Source: Neptuniibacter caesariensis
GTDB taxonomy: Bacteria; Pseudomonadota; Gammaproteobacteria; Pseudomonadales; Balneatricaceae
Assembly (NCBI RefSeq): GCF_000153345.1
Contig: NZ_CH724127.1
Coordinates: 658,287-722,286 of the forward strand
Reading direction: 5' to 3'
DNA: 64,000 nucleotides
This document shows, piece after piece, positions 36,131 through 45,359 of this stretch. Numbering within the stretch: the stretch's first letter is position 1; every line of letters starts with the position of its first letter. The notes beneath the pieces were generated by a model. It made no database searches. It was not told the origin of the DNA and worked only from the letters and a program-made list of their open reading frames with translations. The position numbers were made by a program, and so were the translations under genes.

Positions 36131-36610
36131 TTGCGTATTCTAAGAAAATATACAAATCGCCGTTTGTACGACACTTCAAGAAGCTGCTATGTGACGCTGG
36201 ATGATGTGAAGCAGCTGGTGCTGAATGGTGAGGCCTTTAAGGTAGAAGATTCAAAGACGGGTAATGATTTGACCCGAAATATTCTGTTACAAATTATCAG
36301 CGAGCAGGAAGCGCAAGGTCACGGAACCTTATTAACTAATCAGGTACTGCAGCAATTGATCCGTTTCTACGGTGATAGCATGCAGGGCATGATGAGTCAG
36401 TATCTTGAGCAAAGCATTGCATCGTTTCTGGAGCACCAGGACCGTATTCGGGATCAGATGCAGACCATGATGGGTGCAGCAAATCCGCTGACGATGATGA
36501 ACCGCATTGCCGATCAGAATATGCAGATGTGGGGGATGTTCAAACCCGGAGAGGGGGAGCAACCTCCAGGGGCAGAGCCTACAGCTACGCCCGAAGACAA
36601 AACTAAGTAA
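36131..36610 (+). CDS. phaR: polyhydroxyalkanoate synthesis regulator PhaR
   Basis: A 159-residue regulator. The N-terminal 60 residues (LRKYTNRRLYDTSRSCYVTLDDVKQLVLNGEAFKVEDSKTGNDLTRNILLQII) are the conserved PHB/PHA accumulation regulator DNA-binding domain. The rest (MQGMMSQYLEQSIASFLEHQDRIRDQMQTMM) is the PHA-binding type helical region, with a Pro-rich tail. PhaR binds DNA and nascent PHA granules and represses phasin genes. The start is TTG 36131. phaC and phaE lie about 1 kb away, facing it. Confidence 0.9.
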   Translation: MRILRKYTNRRLYDTSRSCYVTLDDVKQLVLNGEAFKVEDSKTGNDLTRNILLQIISEQEAQGHGTLLTNQVLQQLIRFYGDSMQGMMSQYLEQSIASFLEHQDRIRDQMQTMMGAANPLTMMNRIADQNMQMWGMFKPGEGEQPPGAEPTATPEDKTK

Positions 36611-36613
36611 TAA

Positions 36614-36635
36614 AAAGGCCGCTGTAGCGGCCTTT
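36614..36635. terminator. bidirectional terminator between phaR and speD
   Basis: Stem AAAGGCCGCT / AGCGGCCTTT, with T-rich sequence on both sides (ATTATTT on plus, TTATTAC after the stem on minus). The loop is very short (GT), so the apical pair probably opens. It separates convergent phaR and speD. Confidence 0.8.
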
Positions 36636-36636
36636 A

Positions 36637-37446
36637 TTATTTCATGTCTGGCATATTTCGCCCATAGAAAATTTCGCTCATCTCTTTGTAGAGGCGTTCG
36701 GTAATCTCCCGCACTTCTTCTTCGAGAAGCTCCTCTTTGGTTGTGCCAAACAAGTAGGTGTTCAGATCTACATCTTTTAGCATCATTTTCGTATGGAAGA
36801 TGTTTTCCTGATAAACATTTACATCCAGCATTTGATACTGGTCGTGGATGTCATCAGTGAAAAAGTTTTGGATCGAATTGATATCGTGATCAATGTAGTG
36901 CTTAACACCATGAATATCGCGAGTAAAACCGCGCACTCGATAGTCAACGGTAACAATATCGGATTCCAGGCTATGGATCAGATAGTTGAGTGCTTTCAGC
37001 GGAGAAATAATACCGCAAGTAGACACTTCGATATCAGCACGGAAAGTACAGATTCCATTATCTGGATGAGCTTCCGGATAGGTATGAACACAGATATGGC
37101 TTTTATCCAGGTGTGCGACTACTGAATCTGGCATAGGGCCAGGTTTCTCAGTGGTGTCGACGTTATCAGCATCTTTGATTGGCTCTTCAGCCACAAGGAT
37201 GGTGACACTGGCCCCTTGCGGATCATAGTCCTGGCGGGCTACGTTGAGGATGTTCGCACCGATGATGTCACAGCATTCGCTGAGAATGTCCGTTAGACGT
37301 TCTGCGCTGTATTGTTCATCAATATATTCAATGTACTCTGCCTTCTGCTCAGGCGTTTTTGCATAGCAGACATCATAAATACAGAAGCTCAGGCTTTTAG
37401 TCAGGTTATTAAAGCCCTGAAGCTTGATTTTCCCGTTACTTGGCAA
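36637..37446 (-). CDS. speD: S-adenosylmethionine decarboxylase proenzyme
   Basis: A 269-residue proenzyme of the E. coli type. Self-cleavage between Lys115 and Ser116 in [14 protein letters not shown] creates the pyruvoyl cofactor. The downstream [43 protein letters not shown]-like region is the conserved core. The enzyme makes the aminopropyl donor used by SpeE. It lies downstream of phaC on the same strand, 159 bases after it, and is convergent with phaR. Confidence 0.96.
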   Translation of the reverse strand: MPSNGKIKLQGFNNLTKSLSFCIYDVCYAKTPEQKAEYIEYIDEQYSAERLTDILSECCDIIGANILNVARQDYDPQGASVTILVAEEPIKDADNVDTTEKPGPMPDSVVAHLDKSHICVHTYPEAHPDNGICTFRADIEVSTCGIISPLKALNYLIHSLESDIVTVDYRVRGFTRDIHGVKHYIDHDINSIQNFFTDDIHDQYQMLDVNVYQENIFHTKMMLKDVDLNTYLFGTTKEELLEEEVREITERLYKEMSEIFYGRNMPDMK

Positions 37447-37605
37447 GGCGGTACTCTCCGAATCGGTACGACAAAAAATAGACGCGCGATTTTAGTCGAC
37501 AATTTCGCTGGTAGGAAGCAAAAAATGCGACAAATCAGCCTGAAAAACACTCATAACTGATCTTAGTCGAGAGATATTGGGTGGCAAGTGACTACAGCGG
37601 CCTGT

Positions 37606-38670
37606 TTAGTCTCTTTCTGCTAACCAGTTGACGATAGCTGGAGCAACCTGGGTTTGCGATTTCCCTGATACAAATACACCAATATGACCGGCTTTGACTT
37701 CCATCTCTTGATAATCAGCCGAGTTAACGTGGTCAGCCAAAGCGGTAGATGCTTTAGGTGGAACCAGGTGGTCGAAGCTACCGAAGATATTAAGTACAGG
37801 TTGAGTGATTTTGCCCAGATCGACCTGTTTATCACCGATCATTGCTTCGCCATGAATCAGCTTGTTTTGCTGGAAAAACTGAGTGATAAACTCTCGAAAG
37901 GCTTCCCCAGCCTGGTCCGGGCTGTCATAGATCCACTTCTCCATTCGCAAAAAGCTGAGAGCGCTCTCCCGGTTTTCCAGCTGGTTTGGCATCCCCAAGT
38001 TTTTCTGCACTCCCAGTCGCATCGGCATGAGAGAGTTGTAGGAATCGTTTAGCATACTGCCTGGAATATTGCCGTAGGTTTCAACGGCAAGATCGGCATC
38101 AACATATTTTGCCAAATGATAAAGCAGGTTATCTTCGGTTTGAAAATCAACCGGTGTAACCATAGTGATCAGGTTTTTGATCTTTTCCGGATTGAGTGAT
38201 GTGTAACACAAGCTGAATGTGCCGCCCTGGCAGATCCCCAGGAGGTTAGTCTTTTCAACACCCGCATGTGCGAGAACACTTTCAACACAGTTATTAACGT
38301 ATTCATTGATATAGTCATCCAGATCCAGATAGCGATCTGCGGGATCTGGATAACCCCAATCAATTAGGTATACATCGAGCCCAGCTTCTAATAACCGCTG
38401 TAGCATGGAACGCTGACTTTCCAGATCGATCATGTATGGACGGTTGACTAGCGCGTAACAGATAAGAAGAGGGGTATTGCAGCGTTTGTCGCCTTGGGCC
38501 TGATAAAAGCGCAGGCGAAGTTTATCTTCGGTGTAGATCACCTCATACGGGGTGGAATCCACATCTACCTCTTTTAGCTGGGCCAGGGTGTTGTAGCTCT
38601 TTAGCAGCTTGCGATTAAACTCGAACAGTTCGTGGGCTACTTTGGCTGGATCCAGATCAAATGCCTTCAT
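37606..38670 (-). CDS. phaC: class III poly(R)-hydroxyalkanoate synthase subunit PhaC
   Basis: A 354-residue alpha/beta-hydrolase-fold polymerase. The lipase-like box is GICQGG with nucleophile Cys147, the aspartate is Asp300 in FGSFDHLVPP, and the histidine is His329 in KAGHIGVF. The short length and spacing match the class III enzyme of Allochromatium (Cys149, Asp302, His331), not the 60-kDa class I or II enzymes. It polymerises (R)-3-hydroxyacyl-CoA on granule surfaces and needs PhaE, whose gene ends four bases upstream. Confidence 0.95.
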   Translation of the reverse strand: MKAFDLDPAKVAHELFEFNRKLLKSYNTLAQLKEVDVDSTPYEVIYTEDKLRLRFYQAQGDKRCNTPLLICYALVNRPYMIDLESQRSMLQRLLEAGLDVYLIDWGYPDPADRYLDLDDYINEYVNNCVESVLAHAGVEKTNLLGICQGGTFSLCYTSLNPEKIKNLITMVTPVDFQTEDNLLYHLAKYVDADLAVETYGNIPGSMLNDSYNSLMPMRLGVQKNLGMPNQLENRESALSFLRMEKWIYDSPDQAGEAFREFITQFFQQNKLIHGEAMIGDKQVDLGKITQPVLNIFGSFDHLVPPKASTALADHVNSADYQEMEVKAGHIGVFVSGKSQTQVAPAIVNWLAERD

Positions 38671-38673
38671 CGC

Positions 38674-39660
38674 TTAATCCTCTTTAGCAGCTTTCTTGAG
38701 CGCGGAAATTTCTTTGCGCAGGCCGTCGATCTCTTTTTTCATTTCCATAATCAGATGGGCGGCGTTTTCCGACTGGAGCTGGTTCATTTGCTCACTGATG
38801 GATTGCACTTCACGTTTCTGAACCCGCATCTCTTTACGTAGCTGGTGCTGACGTTTAAGTGCTGTATCCAGTCCCTTACGAGTTGCCAGGCCGACTGATT
38901 GAAAATGAACGTCCCTGACATCCTGAGCAAACTTCCGTAATTGCATCAGAGCATTGCTGATGCGGCCATGGGAGCGTTGATAAGCATCGGTAAAAACGGT
39001 TTTTGAGTAAGCTGATTCATAAGCATCTACCCAGATATCATGGAGCTGCTGCAAGCTACCTGCCTTTGCCTCACCTTGGCTCAATGTTTGTAGCATCTGT
39101 GAAGTCGCATGCTGATTGATTGAGTTGTAGTGGACGATATATTCCTTTAGCGCTTCCTGATACTCGATGGTTAATTTGATCGTTTCGCGAATTTGTTCCT
39201 GATTCTCTCGGTTACCACCAATAACCGGTGTTTCAAGAAGGCTTTTCATTCCGCTGATAAACGGATTTTCAAACATCAGGTCATCGCGGAAACTGTGGGT
39301 CTTAAACAAAGCGGCGAATTGTTCAGGTAGCTGCCACTGTTGCATCAAAGCATCCGCTGTTTGCGATTGCATATATTGAGAGAACTGCTCAACCGCTTGA
39401 TTGAGGTGTTGCTCGCTGCCAGAACGAAACTGTTTAAGTAGCTCTTCACCATAAGCTGTGAAGTTAGTGGATTGCGCGCCCAGAATATCTAAAAGCTGAG
39501 AAAACTGCTTGGGGGCTTCCTGGCTGGCCTCTTTCTGGTTTTTGGCTAAAAAGTCAGCCCAGTCACCAGGGGTGGGGGCTTCCGTACCGGAAATCAGTTT
39601 CTGCCAGTATGCCTTTTGTGCATCCAGTAGTTCTTCCATCGATACGTTATTGTTTTCCAT
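38674..39660 (-). CDS. phaE: class III PHA synthase subunit PhaE
   Basis: A 328-residue, largely helical protein that activates PhaC. It starts EELLDAQKAYWQKLISG, has a central conserved segment (FMSGMKSLLE-like FISGMKSLLETPVIGGNRENQEQIRETI), and ends in a long coiled coil (residues about 265-325, heptad-like Leu, Met and Ile with Lys and Glu). Homologues act as class III subunits. It lies 65 bases downstream of a lysR gene on the same strand, and four bases before phaC. Confidence 0.92.
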   Translation of the reverse strand: MENNNVSMEELLDAQKAYWQKLISGTEAPTPGDWADFLAKNQKEASQEAPKQFSQLLDILGAQSTNFTAYGEELLKQFRSGSEQHLNQAVEQFSQYMQSQTADALMQQWQLPEQFAALFKTHSFRDDLMFENPFISGMKSLLETPVIGGNRENQEQIRETIKLTIEYQEALKEYIVHYNSINQHATSQMLQTLSQGEAKAGSLQQLHDIWVDAYESAYSKTVFTDAYQRSHGRISNALMQLRKFAQDVRDVHFQSVGLATRKGLDTALKRQHQLRKEMRVQKREVQSISEQMNQLQSENAAHLIMEMKKEIDGLRKEISALKKAAKED

Positions 39661-39725
39661 TAGCCAGAATCTCCGCTTCTCTCTATAGGGTCATCTTATT
39701 ACATGTTGCGGGTGCTTACATCTGC

Positions 39726-40601
39726 TTAACGCTCACTTCTTAACATCTCTACCAGATGGGTAGCGGCATTGGATAGTGTACGGTCGCGGTGGAAAATAAT
39801 GCCGAGATTACGATGAACCGGCTCTGAATCAACAACATTAAGCACTTTCAGTCCTTTGTCGACCAGGCTTTCAGGCAGGAGGCTCCAGCCGAGACCGATG
39901 CTTACCATCATGCGAATCGTATCAAGGTAATTTGTCGACATGGTTACATTAAGTTCAAGCTGATGTTGTTGGAAAAGTAGCTCTACTAAGGAACGGGTAA
40001 ATGTATTGCTGCCGGGCAATATAGCGTTGAAGTCAGTTAACTGTTTAAGATCAATTTCATTAAATTCTGCCAGCGGGTGGTCTTCGGCCACTACATAGTG
40101 AAGAAGATCATCCCAGACTATCTCAGAATGAATGGAAGGATCAGGTTCAGGGGAAAGGGTGATTAAAGCAAGCTCCAAATCGCCTTTCAGTACGCCTTCG
40201 TAGGCGACCTCGGACTCTGCAAACTGAAGATCCAATTCAACTTTAGGGCATTCTTCACTGAATTGCTTAAGCAGCGGGGGGAGGCGGTGCAAACTGATGT
40301 GATGACTGGCCGCGAGGGATAGTGATCCGCGAATCTCGCCCGCTGTTAGATTGCCTATAACTCGCTTTGCATCGTCAAGCCTGAGCAGGATATCCCGTGC
40401 TCTTGGTAGCAGAGCATTGCCAGCCTCTGTCATGGAAACCGTTCGGCCTATGCGGTCAAAAAGGCGGCTATTAATCTGATCTTCTAACTGTGCCACCCGT
40501 TTGCTGACAGCTGATTGTGTCAGGAATAAGTTTTCAGCGGCCTTGGAGAATGAGCCTGTTTCGGCGACAGCAAGGAAAGCTTGTAAAGAGTGTGTATCCA
40601 T
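39726..40601 (-). CDS. LysR-family regulator divergent from leuC
   Basis: A 291-residue LysR protein: N-terminal helix-turn-helix (DTHSLQAFLAVAETGSFSKAAENLFLTQSAVSKRVAQLEDQINSRLF) and an effector-binding C-terminal domain (SLAASHHISLHRLPPLLKQF). It is divergent from leuC, where a similar LysR gene is often found in Pseudomonas relatives, and lies upstream of phaE on its own strand. Control of leuCDB is the likelier role, but phaEC could also be read from its transcript. Confidence 0.88.
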   Translation of the reverse strand: MDTHSLQAFLAVAETGSFSKAAENLFLTQSAVSKRVAQLEDQINSRLFDRIGRTVSMTEAGNALLPRARDILLRLDDAKRVIGNLTAGEIRGSLSLAASHHISLHRLPPLLKQFSEECPKVELDLQFAESEVAYEGVLKGDLELALITLSPEPDPSIHSEIVWDDLLHYVVAEDHPLAEFNEIDLKQLTDFNAILPGSNTFTRSLVELLFQQHQLELNVTMSTNYLDTIRMMVSIGLGWSLLPESLVDKGLKVLNVVDSEPVHRNLGIIFHRDRTLSNAATHLVEMLRSER

Positions 40602-40635
40602 AAGGTACGGCCTGCTTTAGGAGCTGTAGTTTTAT

Positions 40636-40670
40636 AGGAAAGTTAATCTATTCCTGTTTGGAATTCAAAC
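40636..40670. promoter_or_regulatory. candidate LysR operator between lysR and leuC
   Basis: Nested inverted repeats: ATTCC-TGTTT-GGAAT at 40650-40664 and GTTTG-GAATT-CAAAC at 40656-40670, both of T-N11-A form, plus AGGAA (40636-40640) facing TTCCT (40651-40655). They lie about 30-65 bases upstream of the lysR start and 120 bases before leuC, a typical place for a LysR site. Confidence 0.5.
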
Positions 40671-40786
40671 TATAAAAATTATGAATTTGTGTTCTAGTTT
40701 GGGCTGCACTAGGATAGCTGCATAAGTTAATTAGCCGGCGAAGTTGAGCATGCCAGGCTGATCAGAAAAACAAGAGGTGAGGGCCC

Positions 40787-42205
40787 ATGGCTGGTAAAAC
40801 GTTATACGATAAATTGTTCGAATCGCATTTGGTTCGTACCAATGATGACGGCAGTTCTTTAATTTATATCGACCGTCAGGTTCTGCATGAAGTAACTTCC
40901 CCGCAAGCGTTTGAGGGTCTGCGTATGGCGGGTCGTCAGCCATGGCGTATCGATGCGAATATCGCGACACCTGATCATAACGTGCCCACTACTGAGCGTT
41001 CTGGTGGTGTTGACGAGATTGTTGACCCTGTTTCTAAAATTCAGGTGAAAACTCTGGACAGTAACTGTGATGAGTTTGGCATCTTAGAATTTAAAATGAA
41101 CGACCAGCGTCAGGGTATCGTGCACGTTATGGCGCCAGAGCAAGGTGCGATCCTTCCAGGCGTCACCGCTGTTTGTGGTGATTCCCACACAGCAACACTA
41201 GGTGCTTTAGGGGCGCTGGCTCATGGTGTAGGTACATCAGAAGTTGAGCATGTATTGGCAACTCAGTGTCTGATCACTAAAAAAATGAAGAACATGCTGG
41301 TTCGTGTTGATGGTGAGCTAGGCATCGGTGTGACACCAAAAGATGTTGTGTTGCACGTGATTGGCGTGATCGGTACCGCGGGTGGTACAGGTTATGCGAT
41401 TGAGTTTGGCGGTGATGTCTTCCGTAACATGTCTATGGAAGGTCGTATGACCGTCTGTAACATGGCGATTGAAGCGGGCGCGCGTGTTGGTTTGGTTTCT
41501 GTTGACCAGATCACGCTGGATTATGTTGAAGGTCGACCGTTTGCCCCGAAAGGCGAGCAGTGGGATATGGCTGTCGCGGCGTGGAAAGATCTTGTTTCTG
41601 ACAATGATGCTGAGTTTGATGAAGTCGTTGAAATCAACGGCGCTGATATTGAGCCACAGGTTACCTGGGGAACATCTCCAGAGATGGTGGTTGGTGTTTC
41701 TGCGCAGGTGCCTAACCCAGCTAACGAAACGGATCAGGTTAAGATTGATGGTATCAATCGTGCCCTTGAATACATGGGTTTGAATGCTGATCAGAATATT
41801 ACTGATATCAAGCTTGATCGTGTATTCATCGGCTCTTGCACAAACTCTCGTATTGAAGACCTGCGTGACGCTGCAAAAGTAGTTGAGGGTCGTAAAGTGG
41901 CTGGCAACATCATTCAGGCTTTGGTTGTACCGGGTTCTGGCTTGGTAAAAGAGCAGGCAGAGAAAGAAGGTTTGGATAAGGTCTTTACTGCAGCAGGTCT
42001 GGAGTGGCGTGAGCCTGGTTGTTCAATGTGTTTGGCAATGAACCCGGATAAATTGGGTAATGGTGAACACTGTGCATCTACTTCTAACCGTAACTTCGAA
42101 GGCCGTCAGGGCTTCGGTGGACGTACTCATCTGGTTAGTCCTGCTATGGCAGCAGCTGCAGCAGTGACAGGTCACTTCATCGATGTACGTGAGTTGATTA
42201 AGTAA
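40787..42205 (+). CDS. leuC: 3-isopropylmalate dehydratase large subunit
   Basis: A 472-residue aconitase-family subunit. The three 4Fe-4S ligands are Cys in [15 protein letters not shown], and Cys pairs in [26 protein letters not shown] and [24 protein letters not shown] complete the substrate site. With LeuD it isomerises 2- to 3-isopropylmalate in leucine synthesis. It begins a leuCDB run, 17 bases before leuD, with GAGGTGAGGGCCC as ribosome site. leuA is not in the window. Confidence 0.97.
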   Translation: MAGKTLYDKLFESHLVRTNDDGSSLIYIDRQVLHEVTSPQAFEGLRMAGRQPWRIDANIATPDHNVPTTERSGGVDEIVDPVSKIQVKTLDSNCDEFGILEFKMNDQRQGIVHVMAPEQGAILPGVTAVCGDSHTATLGALGALAHGVGTSEVEHVLATQCLITKKMKNMLVRVDGELGIGVTPKDVVLHVIGVIGTAGGTGYAIEFGGDVFRNMSMEGRMTVCNMAIEAGARVGLVSVDQITLDYVEGRPFAPKGEQWDMAVAAWKDLVSDNDAEFDEVVEINGADIEPQVTWGTSPEMVVGVSAQVPNPANETDQVKIDGINRALEYMGLNADQNITDIKLDRVFIGSCTNSRIEDLRDAAKVVEGRKVAGNIIQALVVPGSGLVKEQAEKEGLDKVFTAAGLEWREPGCSMCLAMNPDKLGNGEHCASTSNRNFEGRQGFGGRTHLVSPAMAAAAAVTGHFIDVRELIK

Positions 42206-42222
42206 GGTATCAGGAGAGCGAC

Positions 42223-42870
42223 ATGAACAAGTTTACTTTGCACACAGGTATCGCAGCTCCATTGGATCGTGCCAATGTTGATACCGATATGATTATTCCA
42301 AAGCAGTTTTTGAAATCTATCAAACGTTCAGGTTTTGGTAAAAACCTGTTTGATGAACTGCGTTATCTGGATGAAGGTCAGCCGGATCAGGATTGCGCTG
42401 GCCGCCCGTTGAACGAAGAGTTCGTTTTGAACTTGCCGCGTTATAAAGGCACAAGCGTTCTACTTGCGCGTGAAAACTTCGGTTGCGGTTCAAGCCGTGA
42501 GCACGCGCCTTGGGCTTTGGATGATTTTGGTATCCGCTCTGTGATTGCGCCAAGCTTTGCCGAAATTTTCTATAACAACTGCTTCAAAAATGGTTTGTTG
42601 CCGATCATTTTGAGCGAAGAGCAAGTTGATCAGTTGTTTAATGAAGTAGCCACAACTGAGGGTTACGAGCTAACCGTTGATCTGGAAAATCAGGTTGTTA
42701 AAACGCCTTCTGGTGAAGAGATGGCTTTTGAGATTGATGATTTCCGTAAGCACTGCTTGTTAAATGGTTTAGATGATATTGGCCTTACATTGCAGCATGC
42801 AGATGATATTAAGGCTTACGAAGAGAAGCGTCGTCAGAGTGCGCCATGGTTGTTCGACGCTATTAAATAA
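42223..42870 (+). CDS. leuD: 3-isopropylmalate dehydratase small subunit
   Basis: A 215-residue swivel-domain subunit. The key motifs are [37 protein letters not shown] and [22 protein letters not shown], as in bacterial LeuD of normal length. It docks on LeuC to complete the active site. It follows leuC by 17 bases with CAGGAGAGC as a strong ribosome site, and precedes leuB by 64 bases. Confidence 0.97.
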   Translation: MNKFTLHTGIAAPLDRANVDTDMIIPKQFLKSIKRSGFGKNLFDELRYLDEGQPDQDCAGRPLNEEFVLNLPRYKGTSVLLARENFGCGSSREHAPWALDDFGIRSVIAPSFAEIFYNNCFKNGLLPIILSEEQVDQLFNEVATTEGYELTVDLENQVVKTPSGEEMAFEIDDFRKHCLLNGLDDIGLTLQHADDIKAYEEKRRQSAPWLFDAIK

Positions 42871-42934
42871 TAGCGTCGGCAATTAGAAAAGAATATAAAG
42901 CCTCGTTTCGAGGTAAGTGGAAAGGTTATAAAAA

Positions 42935-44014
42935 ATGTCTAAAAACGTATTGATTCTGCCGGGTGATGGCATCGGTCCAGAAATTGTTACAGAGGCACGT
43001 CGTGTTCTGGAACTAGTAAATGAGCAGGATAACCTGGGTCTGGAACTGACTGAAGCGCTGCTGGGTGGTGCTGCGATTGATGCTGAAGGCGTACCTCTGC
43101 CAGATGCAACGCTTGAGGCGGCTAAAGCTTCTGATGCGATTCTGCTGGGTGCTGTGGGTGGTCCTAAGTGGGATACCAATCCTGATTTCCAGATCCGTCC
43201 TGAAAAAGGTCTGCTGGGTATTCGTTCCCAACTGGAGCTTTTCGGTAACCTGCGCCCAGCTATTCTTTACCCGCAGCTGGCACACGCGTCTACCTTGAAG
43301 CCTGAAGTGGTATCTGGCCTGGATATTCTGATTGTACGTGAACTGACGGGGGGTATTTACTTCGGTCAGCCACGTGGTGTCCGTGAGAAAGAGGGTGGTA
43401 TCCGCGAAGGTTACAACACTTATGTTTACGATGAGAATGAGATCCGTCGTATCGGTCGTGTTGCGTTTGAGGCGGCTATGGCGCGCGATAAGCGTTTGTG
43501 TTCTGTAGACAAGGCTAATGTACTGGAAGTAACAGTTCTGTGGCGTGAAATTATGGAAGACCTAGCCAAGGAATACCCAGAAGTAGAGCTAAGTCATATG
43601 TACGTCGACAATGCAGCGATGCAGTTGGTGCGTGCACCTAAGCAGTTTGACGTTATGGTAACGGGCAACATGTTTGGCGACATTCTATCGGATGCTGCTG
43701 CCATGCTGACCGGCTCCATCGGTATGCTGCCTTCTGCTTCTCTGGATGAGAGCGGTAAAGGTATGTACGAGCCTTGTCATGGTTCTGCGCCTGATATCGC
43801 AGGTCAGGGCCTGGCTAACCCGCTGGCGACTATTCTGTCTGCGGCGATGATGCTGCGTTACTCTCTGGGTGCTGGCGAAACGGCTGACCGTATTGAAGCG
43901 GCAGTGAGCAAAGTGCTAGATCAGAATCTGCGTACTGCTGACATTATGTCTGAAGGTATGCAGCAGGTATCTACATCTGAAATGGGTGATGCGGTAGTTG
44001 CTGCGCTGCAGTAA
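42935..44014 (+). CDS. leuB: 3-isopropylmalate dehydrogenase
   Basis: A 359-residue NAD-dependent decarboxylating dehydrogenase. It has [11 protein letters not shown] at the start, substrate-binding [14 protein letters not shown], the metal site [35 protein letters not shown] and the C-terminal nucleotide site [23 protein letters not shown]. It oxidises 3-isopropylmalate to 2-ketoisocaproate. It is the last leu gene; a group of inverted repeats lies between it and asd. Confidence 0.97.
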   Translation: MSKNVLILPGDGIGPEIVTEARRVLELVNEQDNLGLELTEALLGGAAIDAEGVPLPDATLEAAKASDAILLGAVGGPKWDTNPDFQIRPEKGLLGIRSQLELFGNLRPAILYPQLAHASTLKPEVVSGLDILIVRELTGGIYFGQPRGVREKEGGIREGYNTYVYDENEIRRIGRVAFEAAMARDKRLCSVDKANVLEVTVLWREIMEDLAKEYPEVELSHMYVDNAAMQLVRAPKQFDVMVTGNMFGDILSDAAAMLTGSIGMLPSASLDESGKGMYEPCHGSAPDIAGQGLANPLATILSAAMMLRYSLGAGETADRIEAAVSKVLDQNLRTADIMSEGMQQVSTSEMGDAVVAALQ

Positions 44015-44110
44015 TTTGCTGATAAGGCGATCTAGTAACGTAGATTGCCATAGTCTCCCCGACAGATTTCAGGCATAATTATGCCCTCTCTGAGTCACTC
44101 AGAGGTTACG

Positions 44111-44147
44111 AAAGCTGGTATCGATGGCGGTACCGGCTTTGTTGTTT
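44111..44147 (+). terminator. terminator-like stem-loop between leuB and asd
   Basis: Stem AAAGCTGGTATCG / CGGTACCGGCTTT (13 pairs with G-U pairs) and loop ATGG, followed by GTTGTTT. It lies just upstream of asd. An ATG in its loop (44124) opens the asd frame earlier but is almost certainly not used. Confidence 0.7.
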
Positions 44148-44171
44148 ATATTTGATCATTTGGTGAATTTA

Positions 44172-45287
44172 ATGAAACGTGTAGGTTTTGTTGGCTGGCG
44201 TGGAATGGTAGGTTCCGTGCTTATGCAACGCATGATGGAAGAACGTGATTTCGATCATATCGAAGAACCGGTCTTCTTCACGACATCCCAGGTAGGTCAG
44301 GCAGGTCCGGATATTGGTAAAACGATTCCTGCGCTGAAAGATGCGACATCCATTGAAGAATTGAAACAGATGGATGCGATTATTTCCTGTCAGGGTGGTG
44401 ACTACACGAAACAGGTTTATGCTGATCTGCGTGGTGCGGGTTGGGAAGGTTACTGGATCGATGCAGCATCATCCCTGCGTATGGATGACAGCGCAATTAT
44501 CGTGCTGGATCCGGTAAACATGAATGTAATCAAAGATGGCCTGGCTAACGGTGTTAAAACCTATGTGGGTGGTAACTGCACAGTTTCGCTGATGCTGATG
44601 GGCTTAGGTGGCCTGTTCAAAAACGACCTGGTTGAGTGGATGACGTCCATGACTTATCAGGCAGCTTCTGGTGGTGGTGCTCGTCATATGCGCGAGTTGA
44701 TCTCACAGATGGGTATCATTAAAGAATCCGTTGCGGCAGATCTTGCTAATCCGGCTTCTGCTATTCTTGATATTGATCGTCAGGTAGCTGAAACGATCCG
44801 CAGTGATGCAATGCCTGTTGATAACTTTGGTGTGCCACTAGCGGGTTCTTTGATCCCTTGGATCGATACCAAGCTGGATAATGGCCAGAGCCGTGAAGAG
44901 TGGAAAGCATACGCTGAAACTAACAAGATTCTGGGCCTGGGTGATAGCCCAATTCCAATTGATGGTACTTGTGTACGTATCGGTGCTATGCGTTGTCATA
45001 GCCAGGCGTTCACTATCAAGCTGAAGCAGAATGTACCTATGGATGAAGTCGAGTCCATGCTTGCAGAAGCAAATGACTGGGTTAAAGTGATCCCTAATGA
45101 GCGAGATATTACAGCTCAGGAATTAACCCCTGCTAAAGTCACTGGCACTTTGAGTGTACCGGTAGGTCGTCTGCGTAAAATGAATCTGGGTGATGAGTAC
45201 CTGAATGCATTTAGCGTAGGTGATCAGTTGTTGTGGGGTGCGGCTGAACCACTTCGTCGTATGCTGAGAATATTGCTGGAAGATTAA
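44172..45287 (+). CDS. asd: aspartate-semialdehyde dehydrogenase (E. coli-type Asd)
   Basis: A 371-residue NADPH enzyme that makes aspartate semialdehyde for lysine, threonine and methionine. It starts [24 protein letters not shown], the E. coli/Vibrio type. The catalytic Cys lies in [16 protein letters not shown], followed by [17 protein letters not shown]; the conserved His in [13 protein letters not shown] is also present. I set the start at 44172 after TTGGTGAATTTA, because the upstream frame passes through a stem-loop. A second, different asd gene follows. Confidence 0.95.
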   Translation: MKRVGFVGWRGMVGSVLMQRMMEERDFDHIEEPVFFTTSQVGQAGPDIGKTIPALKDATSIEELKQMDAIISCQGGDYTKQVYADLRGAGWEGYWIDAASSLRMDDSAIIVLDPVNMNVIKDGLANGVKTYVGGNCTVSLMLMGLGGLFKNDLVEWMTSMTYQAASGGGARHMRELISQMGIIKESVAADLANPASAILDIDRQVAETIRSDAMPVDNFGVPLAGSLIPWIDTKLDNGQSREEWKAYAETNKILGLGDSPIPIDGTCVRIGAMRCHSQAFTIKLKQNVPMDEVESMLAEANDWVKVIPNERDITAQELTPAKVTGTLSVPVGRLRKMNLGDEYLNAFSVGDQLLWGAAEPLRRMLRILLED

Positions 45288-45312
45288 TCGTCTTTTTGAA
45301 TTGATGTTTTTT

Positions 45313-45347
45313 AACCAGCCCGACAATGATCGGGCTGGTTTGTTTTT
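45313..45347 (+). terminator. rho-independent terminator after asd
   Basis: An 11-base perfect stem AACCAGCCCGA / TCGGGCTGGTT with loop CAATGA, followed by TGTTTTT. It lies 25 bases after the asd stop and 13 bases before the second asd gene, whose transcripts would need read-through or another promoter. Confidence 0.88.
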
Positions 45348-45359
45348 GGAAGAAGAGAA

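Noticed and set aside
44124-44171. N-terminal extension of asd from an ATG at 44124
   Set aside because: The ATG is in the loop of a terminator-like hairpin, and the start at 44172 matches the family N-terminus.
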